Assembly (NCBI RefSeq): GCF_014873855.1
Contig: NZ_JADBEL010000004.1
Location: forward strand, 1 to 64,000
Reading direction: 5' to 3'
Origin: Sporosarcina limicola
GTDB taxonomy: Bacteria; Bacillota; Bacilli; Bacillales_A; Planococcaceae
DNA: 64,000 nucleotides
Part shown: piece by piece, positions 54,496 to 63,831 of the stretch
Layout: every line of letters begins with the position of its first letter
Numbering within the stretch: position 1 is the stretch's first letter
The notes under the pieces: model-generated
What the model saw: the letters and a program-made list of their open reading frames with translations, nothing else
What the model was told of the DNA's origin: nothing
Databases searched by the model: none
Position numbers and translations under genes: made by a program

Positions 54496-54798
54496 GTGGG
54501 AATGATCAAAACAGGATTTTGGAAAATCAATTTTATCCTTGCACCAGGTGAGTTCAAAGAACTTCTGAATAGTTGTGTTCAGAAGCGGAGCGCTTTCCAT
54601 CTGCGAACCTACGGATATCCTGAGCATACCGTCATGCAAGTGATCGATACATACAAGAATGCCTATCAGTTCTTAACTTCCTCTGAGAAGCCTTCTCAAA
54701 CAAACCTTGCGCTGCCGTACAGTATGATCTTCCCCCAACCTTTTATCGGATTCACCCTGAATACGGATGGCATTATTAGCGTGAGGACAAAAAAGTAG
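54496..54798 (+). CDS. Unknown 100-residue protein, first of the immunity-like array
   Basis: No family recognised. GTG start with GGAAGAGAG upstream. Readable features are FILAPGEFKELLNSCVQKR, HTVMQVIDTYKNAYQFL and a C-terminal beta-like IGFTLNTDGIISVRTKK. Soluble, no signal peptide or helix spanning the membrane. It stands directly before the zinc-ribbon gene. Confidence 0.6.
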   Translation: MGMIKTGFWKINFILAPGEFKELLNSCVQKRSAFHLRTYGYPEHTVMQVIDTYKNAYQFLTSSEKPSQTNLALPYSMIFPQPFIGFTLNTDGIISVRTKK

Positions 54799-54809
54799 AG
54801 GTGAGTAAG

Positions 54810-55900
54810 TTGAGAAAACAGATGCCGAATCAATGCCAAGAATGCGGAAAATCTATTGGTTTTAAAGGAATCTGTGATTGCTGTCGAATAAAGAATCATA
54901 GAGAAGCCTGCCAAGCTATGAGCAGTGAAGAAGTGGAGAAAATGGTCGAATCGATCATCTCGAATATTGAAACGATCGGGGAGTGGGATCAAGTCTATCA
55001 AGACTTCAATGGGTTGCTTGGCTATCACGACATCAACACTGCGCGAATTGCACAAGCAGCGTTCGACAAGGGGATCTTCTATCCACCTAAGCTCTATTGG
55101 AATGCTTTACCCGAGGTACGGGATCAGCTGCTCACGCGTCTTTTTGATCCTGCATGTGATGAAGCAAATCATTTGCTGCTCTGCCTCGCCCTGCAAGGCG
55201 ATGAAGTCGTTCAGGAAGCATTCCTGAAGCTGGAGAGAAATCCGCTGGCCTGGCGCAGCAAGCTGCATGTGAATCCATCCATCTATGCCCACTATGGTGG
55301 CTGGCATTTCGATGATCGAGGGAATCGCAGCTCATTGTATTTCGAGCGATGCTGCCGGGAGACGGTGTCGATCAGGCTGCGAAAGCTGGCCAATTATTGA
55401 AGCAGCACTGTCCGCATTGCGGTTGTCAGATGATCGATGTCCTGCGGCTGGACGGCCTTGATGAGCGATTTTCTTATCTGGAAGTCGATGGAGTGCTGAC
55501 CATTTCCATCTGCCCGAATTGTATCACATTTATAGAAGAGACGTTCGTGCGCTATGACGAAACTGGCCGTAGTGAGATCATTCCATATGAGGCATCCTTA
55601 GAAATGGAAAATTATTGTTCGGAGGCAGATCTCTTGGAGATGAACGGGAATCAGCTCACACTTAGTGCCGAAGCAGTCCCGATGCATTATGCTAGCGGTG
55701 GTGATGAGGTCATCACGATCGGCGGCTTGCCGGATTGGGTGCAGGACGCGGAATTCGCGACATGCTCGGACTGCGATCAAACCATGAAATTTCTCGCAGC
55801 GCTTCCATGGAACGCATTGATGGATGGCTCTGAAGGTACGTTATATATCGAGATTTGTACGGATTGCCGCACGCTGTGCCTGTTCCATCAACAGACGTAA
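54810..55900 (+). pseudogene. Zinc-ribbon protein split by a frameshift, immunity-like
   Basis: Two overlapping frames make one gene of about 360 codons. The first (54810-55400, TTG start after AGAGGTGAG) has a zinc ribbon CQECGKSIGFKGICDCC, a helical middle, and YGGWHFDDRGNRSSLYFERC before running off. The second (reading from about 55349, to 55900) continues with GDGVDQAAKAGQLLKQHCPH, CPNC, CSDC and CTDC cysteine pairs. The frame change lies near 55345-55365. It could be a true mutation, a sequencing error, or rarely programmed. The family appears beside YwqG-type genes; function unknown. Confidence 0.7.
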
Positions 55901-55913
55901 GGAGGCTTTGGGA

Positions 55914-56078
55914 TGAGTCAGAATCATATGGCACAGCACGGTTCAACCATTTTGAATAGTAGAAATGATTCGGATTTGATAGGGCAAAATGCTAAACGAG
56001 AACATCGACGAGGTGAGCGCGATGAAACAAGTGGAACAGCAAGATTGGGAATTTCTACTCCACGGAAGTGTTGAGGAT
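55914..56078 (+). CDS. Short ORF of 54 codons, doubtful
   Basis: ATG with a good GGAGG upstream (AAGGAGGCTTTGGG). It encodes SQNHMAQHGSTILNSRNDSD then a basic stretch, and overlaps the next gene in another frame. No family recognised; possibly the truncated start of a lost gene. Confidence 0.3.
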
Positions 56079-56558
56079 GTTGATGCATTTTTGAAAAGGC
56101 ATCCGGGTGTGTTCAGTGACGATGATCGGACGGACTTCTTGCAGGCAGCCAGGGAAGAGGAGTTGTCGTCGGTACGAGCTAATCTGTTTTCCTGGGTGTA
56201 CGGGGTGACTGTGGATTGGCGAGAAGTAGATTGTGAGGTCGTTCGATTATTTGGCGAATTTTTGCCTGGAGAAGTGATCGTGGAAGAGATGGCTGAAGGA
56301 CTGACCCTGTCATACGCAGGTGAGATCTATTCGATTCCACTGACGTTTTCGCCTAACGATCGTTACATTACGATTCGAGGCATTGCGGATATCATTCAAA
56401 AGCAGTTTGAGATTCGGTTGTTTCGGGATTCCTATTGGTCGGATACTCATGTGTTTGTGCTCATGTCGCATGTTCAATGGCAGGAACTTGAGCGCAGCCA
56501 TATTGCCGAGGTAGAGAAGATCTTTCAAAAAATTACACCAGAACTAGATTTCCCTTGA
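56022..56558 (+). CDS. Unknown protein in the immunity-like array
   Basis: 178 residues, ATG with GAGGTGAG upstream. Acidic, soluble, without signal peptide. Segments: QQDWEFLLHGSVEDVDAFLK, FSWVYGVTVDWREVDC, SPNDRYITIRGIADIIQ and HVFVLMSHVQWQELE. No named family recognised; the size, acidity and neighbours fit an immunity protein (inference). Confidence 0.6.
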   Translation: MKQVEQQDWEFLLHGSVEDVDAFLKRHPGVFSDDDRTDFLQAAREEELSSVRANLFSWVYGVTVDWREVDCEVVRLFGEFLPGEVIVEEMAEGLTLSYAGEIYSIPLTFSPNDRYITIRGIADIIQKQFEIRLFRDSYWSDTHVFVLMSHVQWQELERSHIAEVEKIFQKITPELDFP

Positions 56559-56584
56559 AGGAGAAATACAAGGAGTGTGCCAAC

Positions 56585-57529
56585 ATGAGAGAAAGCTGGA
56601 GAAAGCAAGCTATTATAGATTTACTTAGCAAATATCATGGCGAGGAAGATGAGCAAGTAGCGGCGCTGCTGCATCAGCATGCAGAAGTGGCGATGAGGCT
56701 GGAGTTGGTCGGGGAAGAAGATTACAGCCAAACAGGCAACAGCCGGGTAGCGGGTCGTCCGGATCTCCCACCGTCTATTGCTTGGCCTTGTACGGAGGAT
56801 GGAGAATGGTATACGTTCCTGGCCCAAATCAATCTAGGAGAGTTGCCCTTTACGACTGCAGATGATTTGCCTGCCACAGGCATGCTGTATTTTTTTCTAG
56901 GAGCAGACGAGCCAGCCTACAATGTGGATCATCGCGTCATTTACTATGATGGTGACCTGCAGCAGTTGATATTGGCCGAGCCTCCAACAGATAAGGAAGA
57001 GGTATATGGGGATGAGCGGGAGTTTGTTGCTCATCGGGCCACGTTTGCCCCACATCTGTCCCTTGCAGATTTGGAGGAAGAGACAGAAGAGTTAATGGAT
57101 AAATATGAGGAGCTGTATTTGGAGGTATGTGATCAGAGTGATTCGCTTTGGGGAGGTTTGCAGTCCTGGTCTGGCGATACGTCTCTGCATGCCTATCTAT
57201 GCAGGAATGGGATGAAGGCTTTGCTCTATCAAACCCATAGAACCGAGGAGGAACTGCATGAGAAGGCAAGAGAAGCGTTGGCTGGTGGGCAGAATCAATA
57301 TGCCGAACATATTGAAAACGAGCTAATTCCACTCTTGCAAGTGTTTAAGGCACGAGAATCGGAGCATCGTGAAGCGGCTCAGAACTGGCGATTGTTGTTC
57401 TCACTCTCCTCACTTGATGCTGCGGGTATGTGCTGGTGGGATGCTGGCTTTCTTGAATTTCTAATCGACCGTAACGATTTGCGCCAGAGACGGTTTGACA
57501 ATACTTATGTGAATTTGGCAACTAGCTGA
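56585..57529 (+). CDS. YwqG-like protein (DUF1963)
   Basis: 314 residues. SRVAGRPDLPPSIAWPCTED and FLAQINLGELP are the DUF1963 hallmark, followed by GMLYFFLGADEP and a C-terminal part ending LFSLSSLDAAGMCWWDAGFL, which in the family reads close to GDSGSLYF. The family includes Bacillus YwqG, found beside LXG toxins, and is counted among putative immunity proteins. ATG 56585 follows AAGGAG; an earlier TTG (56555) overlaps the preceding gene. Confidence 0.8.
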   Translation: MRESWRKQAIIDLLSKYHGEEDEQVAALLHQHAEVAMRLELVGEEDYSQTGNSRVAGRPDLPPSIAWPCTEDGEWYTFLAQINLGELPFTTADDLPATGMLYFFLGADEPAYNVDHRVIYYDGDLQQLILAEPPTDKEEVYGDEREFVAHRATFAPHLSLADLEEETEELMDKYEELYLEVCDQSDSLWGGLQSWSGDTSLHAYLCRNGMKALLYQTHRTEEELHEKAREALAGGQNQYAEHIENELIPLLQVFKARESEHREAAQNWRLLFSLSSLDAAGMCWWDAGFLEFLIDRNDLRQRRFDNTYVNLATS

Positions 57530-57573
57530 TAAAAAAAGATTAAAACAATCAAACACTGAAAGGTGGTAATGTA

Positions 57574-57897
57574 ATGAAATTGGATGCTAATTTTAACTAT
57601 TTAAAAGACATGTATAACGACAGCTACTATCCTGTTTTCTTAGTGGATAAGGTGAAAGAGCAGATCCTTATAGTGGTGAATTTTTTGGAAAGTGGGTCAC
57701 ATTCGGACGAAGTGATACAAGGCAAACTGGATGAGATGACAATCGCCATCAACGATTTGCAGGAAGAATTCGATGAGCATGACAGCGAGATCGAAACTGT
57801 GGCACGGGATTCCATCGGGACGACCGTAGAAGCAATCCTGCATGCGTTTAAGGTGGATATCGATAGCGAGACGGCCATTAGGGAGAGAGATTGGTAA
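57574..57897 (+). CDS. DUF5713-family protein
   Basis: 107 residues. NYLKDMYNDSYYPVFLVDKV, NDLQEEFDEHDSEIETVARD and the C-terminal ERDW fit DUF5713, short helical proteins often found in toxin-immunity neighbourhoods. ATG preceded by AAAGGTGG. Function unknown. Confidence 0.75.
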   Translation: MKLDANFNYLKDMYNDSYYPVFLVDKVKEQILIVVNFLESGSHSDEVIQGKLDEMTIAINDLQEEFDEHDSEIETVARDSIGTTVEAILHAFKVDIDSETAIRERDW

Positions 57898-57924
57898 TTT
57901 TTTAGCTAGAATGGAGGTGTAGGA

Positions 57925-58923
57925 GTGAAAGATATAGACCTTGATTTTAAGAGATTATGGAATGAAAGGAAAGAAGATTTTAGAAGACCGATTTTTACAG
58001 AAGAAGAAAAGTTGCAATATGAGAAGAATCTTCAGTATAAATTACCACAATCCTATATATCGCTGTTACAGAACACTCAAAATGGAGGTCTCTTGAAAAG
58101 GAACTGTTTTCCTACTTATGATGAGAATCAAAATGTTAAACAACTTTTCATTTGCTCCTATATCAGTTCCATTTGTGAATTGGAGAGTGAAAAAGAACGA
58201 AAAGATTATCCTGGACTTGTCAATTTGCCGGATATCGGAATCTATTTTGGTGAAAATCTAGATGCAGCACGTACAGAACGTTTTGTATTTGATTACTCAC
58301 AATGTACTGCAAAAGATGAGCCAAGGATCACTTTTGTAAAACACATATATCAAGTCGGGTATGAAAAAACAGTGTTAGCTAATAGTTTTAAGGAATTCTT
58401 GGATAAGTTAAATCGAACACCAACATCTAAGCCTTTTGATTATGATGAAATCAAAAAACAGATAAAATCTGCTACTCGAACAACCTTTGCTAGTATGGTT
58501 AATCTCTATGAACAAGAAGAAATTATTGCTTTTGGGCTGTATTTGGATGCTAACGCAACTATGGTATGTCCTGCAATGAACACAAAAGATTTTTTAAAAC
58601 AGGTTGTCGAGAAAGATCCCAAGGAACAGGGATTTTACAAGTATGAAACAACAGAGTGGAAATATGAAGGAGAACATGCAGAGCATTTTAATGTTGTGTG
58701 CGAGACGATGGTGAAGCATGTAACCCTGCTTACCAGCAACGGTAAAGTTAGTCAGTTTAGAAATAAGATGGTAGAGATGTGCATTCAAGTGTTGGAAGAG
58801 TTACATGCTGATCTTTTCTTTACACAAATTTGCGAGCGAGATATTCTCCTTATGGTAAATATATCAAATGGAGAGCTATCCGGACAAAAAAAGAAACAGA
58901 TTATTAGACGACTAAATGGTTGA
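57925..58923 (+). CDS. SUKH (SMI1/KNR4) domain fused to DUF4303
   Basis: 332 residues. The N-terminal half (about 15-165) is an SMI1/KNR4 domain: LPQSYISLLQNTQNGG, NLPDIGIYFGENLDAARTER and FVFDYSQC. The C-terminal half (about 170-330) is DUF4303-like: IIAFGLYLDANATMVCPAMN and FYKYETTEWKYEGE. Both are immunity-type domains, so the protein could neutralise two toxins. GTG start with AATGGAGG upstream. More AT-rich than its neighbours, so it may have a separate origin. Confidence 0.8.
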   Translation: MKDIDLDFKRLWNERKEDFRRPIFTEEEKLQYEKNLQYKLPQSYISLLQNTQNGGLLKRNCFPTYDENQNVKQLFICSYISSICELESEKERKDYPGLVNLPDIGIYFGENLDAARTERFVFDYSQCTAKDEPRITFVKHIYQVGYEKTVLANSFKEFLDKLNRTPTSKPFDYDEIKKQIKSATRTTFASMVNLYEQEEIIAFGLYLDANATMVCPAMNTKDFLKQVVEKDPKEQGFYKYETTEWKYEGEHAEHFNVVCETMVKHVTLLTSNGKVSQFRNKMVEMCIQVLEELHADLFFTQICERDILLMVNISNGELSGQKKKQIIRRLNG

Positions 58924-58995
58924 GTAGGGTCAGTACTTTCAGAAAACCTTGTTGTCGGTCTTTGTTTTTATTAATCAAATGAGGTGAAACGCAAG

Positions 58996-60669
58996 ATGAC
59001 ACAGCACACCCTGATCAATACGTTATCGGAAGAAATCCTTGGTGCAGTGGATGAATGGTTTCAACAGATCGAACGGAAAAAGGAAAAAGACGTAAACGAA
59101 ATTACTGGGCGAACTTCGCTGCAAATCGGCATTCATGACTTTTTACATATCGAGTACAGGGATGGGATAATCAAATTGTATTCTTGGATTAAAGGTTCAC
59201 CTGACTATCAGCACAAGGGGACTCGTCTGGAAAATCCGCTGACCCATCAGGAAATAGAGAATGCGTTGATGCCGTTGTTGGAAAAGGGAATCAGACAAAA
59301 GCTGCAAACCTATGAGAACAGCGTCTTGGTGAGTTATCGATTTCAAGCAAGCATCAAAGTCGGTGGCTCCGAAACACTTCCCATACTGAACGATGTGAAC
59401 GAGCGCAAGCGCGAGCTGCTGTTGCAGCGCATTCATGCCTATATCGAGGATAAACTGGAAGGCCAGTCTTATCCGACCGATCCGCTGGAGAGCTTCTTTC
59501 TCTCTCGACATTTGGTCGATCCGCAGCTGTTTCAGGATATAGATACTGCTTTTATTATGCGTGTCTATGAATTGGTGATGGAACGGAACAAAGGGAATAA
59601 ATCAAAGCTGGATGAGCATCGTTCCAATTATATTCGTGCATTTCGTTTGTGGGCTGAAAGTGTGTTTTTGCCGATTTACTTCCATAGTGTCGAGACCAGA
59701 TGGGGGCAAGCTGAACATACAATAAAAGAGGGTATCGACTTAACCGCAATGGAGCCGCAGCAAATGGAACTGGTTCTGCAAACGGCCATTTTGATTATTA
59801 AATACGAACCCAACTACTGTCGACAAAATGGACTTGATCTGCTGGAAAGGCTGAAGGAACTAGGCAGTAGGCAAGCGGTTAAGGTGATCAAGGAGGGCAG
59901 CGGAACGCTTCCTGCAGAAGATATCCGTTACAAGGATGAACAGATCGAATGTCAGGCTCATGACGTTTTCTCGATTATCACCATTCGAATCAAGGAAGAA
60001 TGCTCGGACAGTTATGCGAAGGGTCTAGATTTTATTTGTCGCCTGCTGGAGAAAGGGTTCTTCCGAAGCTATCAGATTAGGCTGAAATCGCAAGCCAAAA
60101 ACATAGTATCTGTTCCCGGTCTGGCGAAATCGCAAACCCATCGTTTCTTTGCTAATGCTTTGCAGTATGAGGAGTTGCATCCGAAGTTAGAGACTTACGC
60201 GCGGCTGGCGATGATGGAGTATGAATGGTATGAAGATACAGAGGGCGAGAAAAACTGCATGCCCGGCACGTATGCCGTATTTGGACTGGGACTATCGAAT
60301 CGACGTTATTTTTCGCTCGTGGAGGCCTATATGGAGCGCGTAGATGACGAGCATCAGTCCGTTTCGTCTGCTTTTGCCGGGGCATTCATTATGCAGTATG
60401 GGATTGACGAAACGACGCTGCCGACAATGGCGGCTTGTCTGCTTAGCAGCCATGACGGCAAATTCAGCAAATATCGCGCAAATTTCGAAACCGCAGCGAA
60501 TCTGCAAGCTCTCGCCGGGATTATGGTGCCACTAGCTCCTCATCATGCCCGCCATCTGGTGAAACTGATCTGGGGCAGCCTGGACAATCTGCAAAAACGG
60601 CAGCAAAAAGAGAAGGGCGAGTGCGCGGATGGTTTCGCGGCTGTCTGGGCAGCAGCGAACCGGAAGTGA
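58996..60669 (+). CDS. DUF6138-like protein
   Basis: About 557 residues, soluble and mostly helical. The call to DUF6138 rests on overall length and text such as IGIHDFLHIEYRDGIIKLYS, YEWYEDTEGEKNCMPGTYAV and FGLGLSNRRYFSLVEAYMER, and is tentative. ATG 58996 is preferred over GTG 58984 because GAGGTG lies 12 bases before it. The family occurs with YfbM- and SUKH-type genes, as here. No catalytic motif is visible. Confidence 0.6.
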   Translation: MTQHTLINTLSEEILGAVDEWFQQIERKKEKDVNEITGRTSLQIGIHDFLHIEYRDGIIKLYSWIKGSPDYQHKGTRLENPLTHQEIENALMPLLEKGIRQKLQTYENSVLVSYRFQASIKVGGSETLPILNDVNERKRELLLQRIHAYIEDKLEGQSYPTDPLESFFLSRHLVDPQLFQDIDTAFIMRVYELVMERNKGNKSKLDEHRSNYIRAFRLWAESVFLPIYFHSVETRWGQAEHTIKEGIDLTAMEPQQMELVLQTAILIIKYEPNYCRQNGLDLLERLKELGSRQAVKVIKEGSGTLPAEDIRYKDEQIECQAHDVFSIITIRIKEECSDSYAKGLDFICRLLEKGFFRSYQIRLKSQAKNIVSVPGLAKSQTHRFFANALQYEELHPKLETYARLAMMEYEWYEDTEGEKNCMPGTYAVFGLGLSNRRYFSLVEAYMERVDDEHQSVSSAFAGAFIMQYGIDETTLPTMAACLLSSHDGKFSKYRANFETAANLQALAGIMVPLAPHHARHLVKLIWGSLDNLQKRQQKEKGECADGFAAVWAAANRK

Positions 60670-60700
60670 TAAGTATTAGGGAAGGCAGGAGGAGAAGCAT

Positions 60701-61204
60701 ATGGGGATGCGCGGGCAATACGTGATGGTAAGCGAGGATACATTGGAGCAAATGATGAAGATGGACAGCGAAGCTCTAATGGATACGCTGGAGGAGCTGA
60801 TTGAGGCGGAGACAGCGAGCTATGAGATAGACAAGCTGTGGGACGGCCTGCATTTCTTGCTTACTGGCGTTTCGGCAAGCGAGCCGATTGAAGGCGACCG
60901 GCTTAGCGAATCCGTGGTAGGTGTTCATGTGTTTGATGTTGGGGAGGATGACGGATTTTTTGCTTGCACCGAACAGGATGAGTTGGCCGATATAATCCAG
61001 GCGATGAAGCAAGTGGACTTTGATGTGCTAGAGCTGAGCTTTGATTTAGCCGCCTTTCGCGGAAATGAAATTTATCCACGCATTTGGGAGGAGAATTGCA
61101 AAGAAGCGCTTTGGCATGAGCTTAAGGGAGAATTCAGCGCTCTTCTTGCTTTTTACGAAAAGACATTGGCAGCAAAACAACATGTGATATTCAGCATAGT
61201 ATGA
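60701..61204 (+). CDS. YfbM-like protein (DUF1877)
   Basis: 167 residues. The start MGMRGQYVMVSEDTLEQMM and DKLWDGLHFLLTG are diagnostic of YfbM/DUF1877, considered an immunity-type family. ATG is preceded by AGGAGGAGAAG. Middle segment YPRIWEENCKEALWHEL is also typical. Confidence 0.85.
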   Translation: MGMRGQYVMVSEDTLEQMMKMDSEALMDTLEELIEAETASYEIDKLWDGLHFLLTGVSASEPIEGDRLSESVVGVHVFDVGEDDGFFACTEQDELADIIQAMKQVDFDVLELSFDLAAFRGNEIYPRIWEENCKEALWHELKGEFSALLAFYEKTLAAKQHVIFSIV

Positions 61205-61220
61205 AAGGGGATACCTGTCC

Positions 61221-61976
61221 ATGAAAAAAGAACAGTTGAAAGAATTAAACAGATGGTTTGAACAGGGGGATCATCAAAAGATTATAGACGAGATTGTGGC
61301 ATTGCCAGACACCGATATAGACTATGAACTCACGGGTCATCTGATACGCGCCTATAACAATATAGACGACTATGATAAGGCTATCAGGTTGCTATTATCC
61401 GTGCAGGATCAGGGGAAGGAAGATTCCCTGTGGCATTTTCGTTTAGGGTACGCCTATTATTATTCTGGAAGAGCTTGGGAAGCTCTGCAACAATTCGAGA
61501 TAGCATATCAACTGAATCCAGCGGACAAGCAGGCCAACAACTTCGTGCAGATGTCCAAGAAAAGCCTTGCAAGCCAGATGAAAAAGGAGGACACACCTGA
61601 CCCTGTCATCACATCCTCACAAAAGTATTTTCCATCTCCGGATGCAGAACCCCTTTTACCCTTCGTATGGGTGGATCATGCGGATTCGGTGTCGCTGATA
61701 TTGAATGTGGGGAGCTATAAAAATAAGATTTTTGCGGAACGTGCTGACGAGGGATTTGAAGGAAACGGCTATGACTGGGGTTCTTTGGCCGCTGTTTTCA
61801 TCGAGGAAATCATGCCGGAGTTGGCAGTTCAGATCCAATTTGATCCCGAGGCGAGTATGTTCTGTGCTTACTCAACGGACGGCGAAGCGCTGGAAAGGTT
61901 TGCTCTAGGTTTTAAGGCCGCTTGTGAGGATGATACCTTGATACGTGATTTGTTTTCCCGTGCGGAGTTGGACTAA
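61221..61976 (+). CDS. TPR-repeat protein with Imm51 domain
   Basis: 251 residues. About 1-110 form TPR helices (HLIRAYNNIDDYDKAIRLLL, FRLGYAYYYSGRAWEALQQF). About 140-251 are an Imm51 domain: VWVDHADSVSLILNVGSYKN, DEGFEGNGYDWGSLAAVFIE, FDPEASMFCAYSTDGEALER and a final DLFSRAEL. Imm51 is an immunity family of polymorphic toxin systems. ATG has AAAGGGGA upstream. Confidence 0.85.
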   Translation: MKKEQLKELNRWFEQGDHQKIIDEIVALPDTDIDYELTGHLIRAYNNIDDYDKAIRLLLSVQDQGKEDSLWHFRLGYAYYYSGRAWEALQQFEIAYQLNPADKQANNFVQMSKKSLASQMKKEDTPDPVITSSQKYFPSPDAEPLLPFVWVDHADSVSLILNVGSYKNKIFAERADEGFEGNGYDWGSLAAVFIEEIMPELAVQIQFDPEASMFCAYSTDGEALERFALGFKAACEDDTLIRDLFSRAELD

Positions 61977-61990
61977 GGAGGAAAAGACCA

Positions 61991-62326
61991 ATGGGTGATT
62001 ATTTTCGTAATTTGCATGTAGCAAGTTGAAGACTAAGCTTGAAGCGATGGGCCATGAACCGAATGGCTATGGATGGGAAAAATATTTCCTGAGCTATCTG
62101 GCCAAGTAGCATTTTATGTTCTGTCACTATGTACTGGAATCCATTGATTCAGCGGGACAATATGTCAATTATCTGAAAAATAATAAGATGTGGTATTATT
62201 GGTGGGATTTATTCAATAGGGTACGAGTGGGAGGGAATATGTGTGACAGAACCATCGCTACAAACTTTACGAGTATTAGATGAGGGTTTGATCATGGTCA
62301 TGGAGGAATTATATGGATACCGATAA
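61991..62326 (+). pseudogene. Decayed fragments of immunity-like genes
   Basis: Three broken pieces fill 61977-62312. An ATG with AGGAGGAAAAG encodes only MGDYFRNLHVAS. After the stop, another frame continues LEAMGHEPNGYGWEKYFLSY to 62109, which resembles Imm51 text. A 55-codon frame (62116-62283, HYVLESIDSAGQYVNYLKNN) has no ribosome site. A 27-codon GTG frame (62243-62326) with GGGAGGG overlaps the next gene. They look like remains of one or two deleted genes. Confidence 0.55.
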
Positions 62327-62837
62327 GCCAGTGCTTCAAATTCGCAACGTACAAGAAATTCTGGCGCCCTTTGCCAATGTGCAGGTACCGCTGTCTCGCC
62401 ATATGTGCAATAAACTGTCCACAGTACCGCTGGATATTATCCGGCTTGTGGATGTGCTGCAGATGCTGGCAGGTCAAGAGCTTGCTGCTGAAATGGTGTT
62501 TGAAGATGATAAAGGCGACAATCTGTATTGCGAAGATGAGCATTTGAAAAACAACTATGTACAGATTGCTGCTAACGGCCAAGGTGATGCTTGGCTGATG
62601 AACAGAATGGATGGGAGCCTTTCTTTTTTTGACCATAGCCTGACTCAGCCGAAAGTGACAGCGCTATTCATCGATTTTTGGCAGTTTTTGCAGTTAGCTG
62701 ACTTGATTCATCAATACGAAGAGTGGATCGATCAGATAAAAGATTTTGAAGAAAGCGACCTGCCCGGACAGTTGGGATCATGTCTTAGGATGTTGCATCC
62801 GGATTTGCCTGAGCATTATCCTTTCTCTTTTGTTTGA
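62313..62837 (+). CDS. Unknown SUKH-like protein in the immunity-like array
   Basis: 174 residues, ATG preceded by GGAGGAATTAT. The central DAWLMNRMDGSLSFFDHS has the layout of an SMI1/KNR4 strand-turn-strand, and the C-terminus is helical (FWQFLQLADLIHQYEEWIDQ). Family assignment is weak. Confidence 0.55.
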   Translation: MDTDKPVLQIRNVQEILAPFANVQVPLSRHMCNKLSTVPLDIIRLVDVLQMLAGQELAAEMVFEDDKGDNLYCEDEHLKNNYVQIAANGQGDAWLMNRMDGSLSFFDHSLTQPKVTALFIDFWQFLQLADLIHQYEEWIDQIKDFEESDLPGQLGSCLRMLHPDLPEHYPFSFV

Positions 62838-62920
62838 TAACGATCAGCGTTTGAGAGAGCGGTTTATGAATATAGATCATGAACGCCGATATTGGGCGCT
62901 TACAAGGAGAAGTGGAGCCA

Positions 62921-63574
62921 ATGACCGATTTTGCAGCAATCCGCAACTTGTTTCACATCACGGAATCCTGTGGTTTCGACGTGAAGGAATTGCAATCGTG
63001 GATCAGTCGATATGGGAGTATACCCGAAGTGTTGAAGGATTACTATCTGGAATTGGGTGCACATCCGCAATTGAATGGTTCCCAGGATTTCTTGATTAAG
63101 CCGAAAGATTTTCATCAATATGAGAATGACGACTATTTGATTTTCTATTTGGAAAATCAGGGTACTTGCGTTTGGGGCATACGCCGGGAGGACTTGGCAG
63201 CGTCCAATCCCCCTGTGTATGAGAACTACAGGAAGGAGAAGTGGTATCAGACAAGCGAGTCTCTTACGGAGTTCCTACATGCCATGGCCTATTTTCAAGC
63301 AGTGATTTCGATGGAGTTTTGCAATGAGGAATACTGGCAAATCGATGAACAGGTTGTAGAAGGGATTAAGATGATGTTTTCATCCAAGCAAGCGGATTCG
63401 GGCTTGTATACGGGCGTGCAGTTTTATGGTCAAGCGGGCGAGGTGATTGTGGTCATGAACAACCGTGACGGATATCTGCTGATGTTCTCAGCGGAAGATG
63501 AACAGCGATTTGACGCGTTGCATGCGACCTTGCTGCGGTTGGTTGATGGTGGAGGAAGAGGGGAAGCAGGATGA
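62921..63574 (+). CDS. SUKH (SMI1/KNR4)-family immunity-like protein
   Basis: About 217 residues. IRNLFHITESCGFDVKELQS, GSIPEVLKDYYLELGAHPQL, DYLIFYLENQGTCVWGIRRE and ASNPPVYENYR are close to single-domain SMI1/KNR4 proteins. ATG 62921 is preferred, with AAGGAGAAGTGGAG upstream; the frame is open from 62879. Its stop overlaps the next tiny frame by ATGA. Confidence 0.75.
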   Translation: MTDFAAIRNLFHITESCGFDVKELQSWISRYGSIPEVLKDYYLELGAHPQLNGSQDFLIKPKDFHQYENDDYLIFYLENQGTCVWGIRREDLAASNPPVYENYRKEKWYQTSESLTEFLHAMAYFQAVISMEFCNEEYWQIDEQVVEGIKMMFSSKQADSGLYTGVQFYGQAGEVIVVMNNRDGYLLMFSAEDEQRFDALHATLLRLVDGGGRGEAG

Positions 63575-63721
63575 AGGAATTGCATCATGCCGTGGAGAGA
63601 TTTTTGTTGAAGCAAGAGCAATATCAGGAGAAATTTGGCAGAGTTCTATCAAAGTAATGAACTCATCGATGAGGCGGCAGCCCATAGCCGAAAACTGAGA
63701 AGTACGATGTACAAGTCTTAG
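63571..63721 (+). pseudogene. Tiny coupled ORF broken by a frameshift
   Basis: ATG overlapping the previous stop encodes KELHHAVERFLLKQEQYQEK then FGRVLSK and a stop (63657). A second frame, EFYQSNELIDEAAAHSRKLR to STMYKS, continues to a stop at 63721. Joined, they give a helical protein of about 50 residues. Family unknown. Confidence 0.45.
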
Positions 63722-63831
63722 CTTTTTCCCGTAGGTCTATAGATTGATTCAGAGCTTTCTTTATCGACTGGAATTTGTAACTCTTAATGCATTTATATAA
63801 TACGAAATTGATCATGATATGAGGTGGAAAA

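Noticed and set aside
56937..57332. 131-codon minus-strand frame opposite the DUF1963 gene
   Set aside because: Pro/His-rich shadow translation of a GC-richer gene, no start signals.
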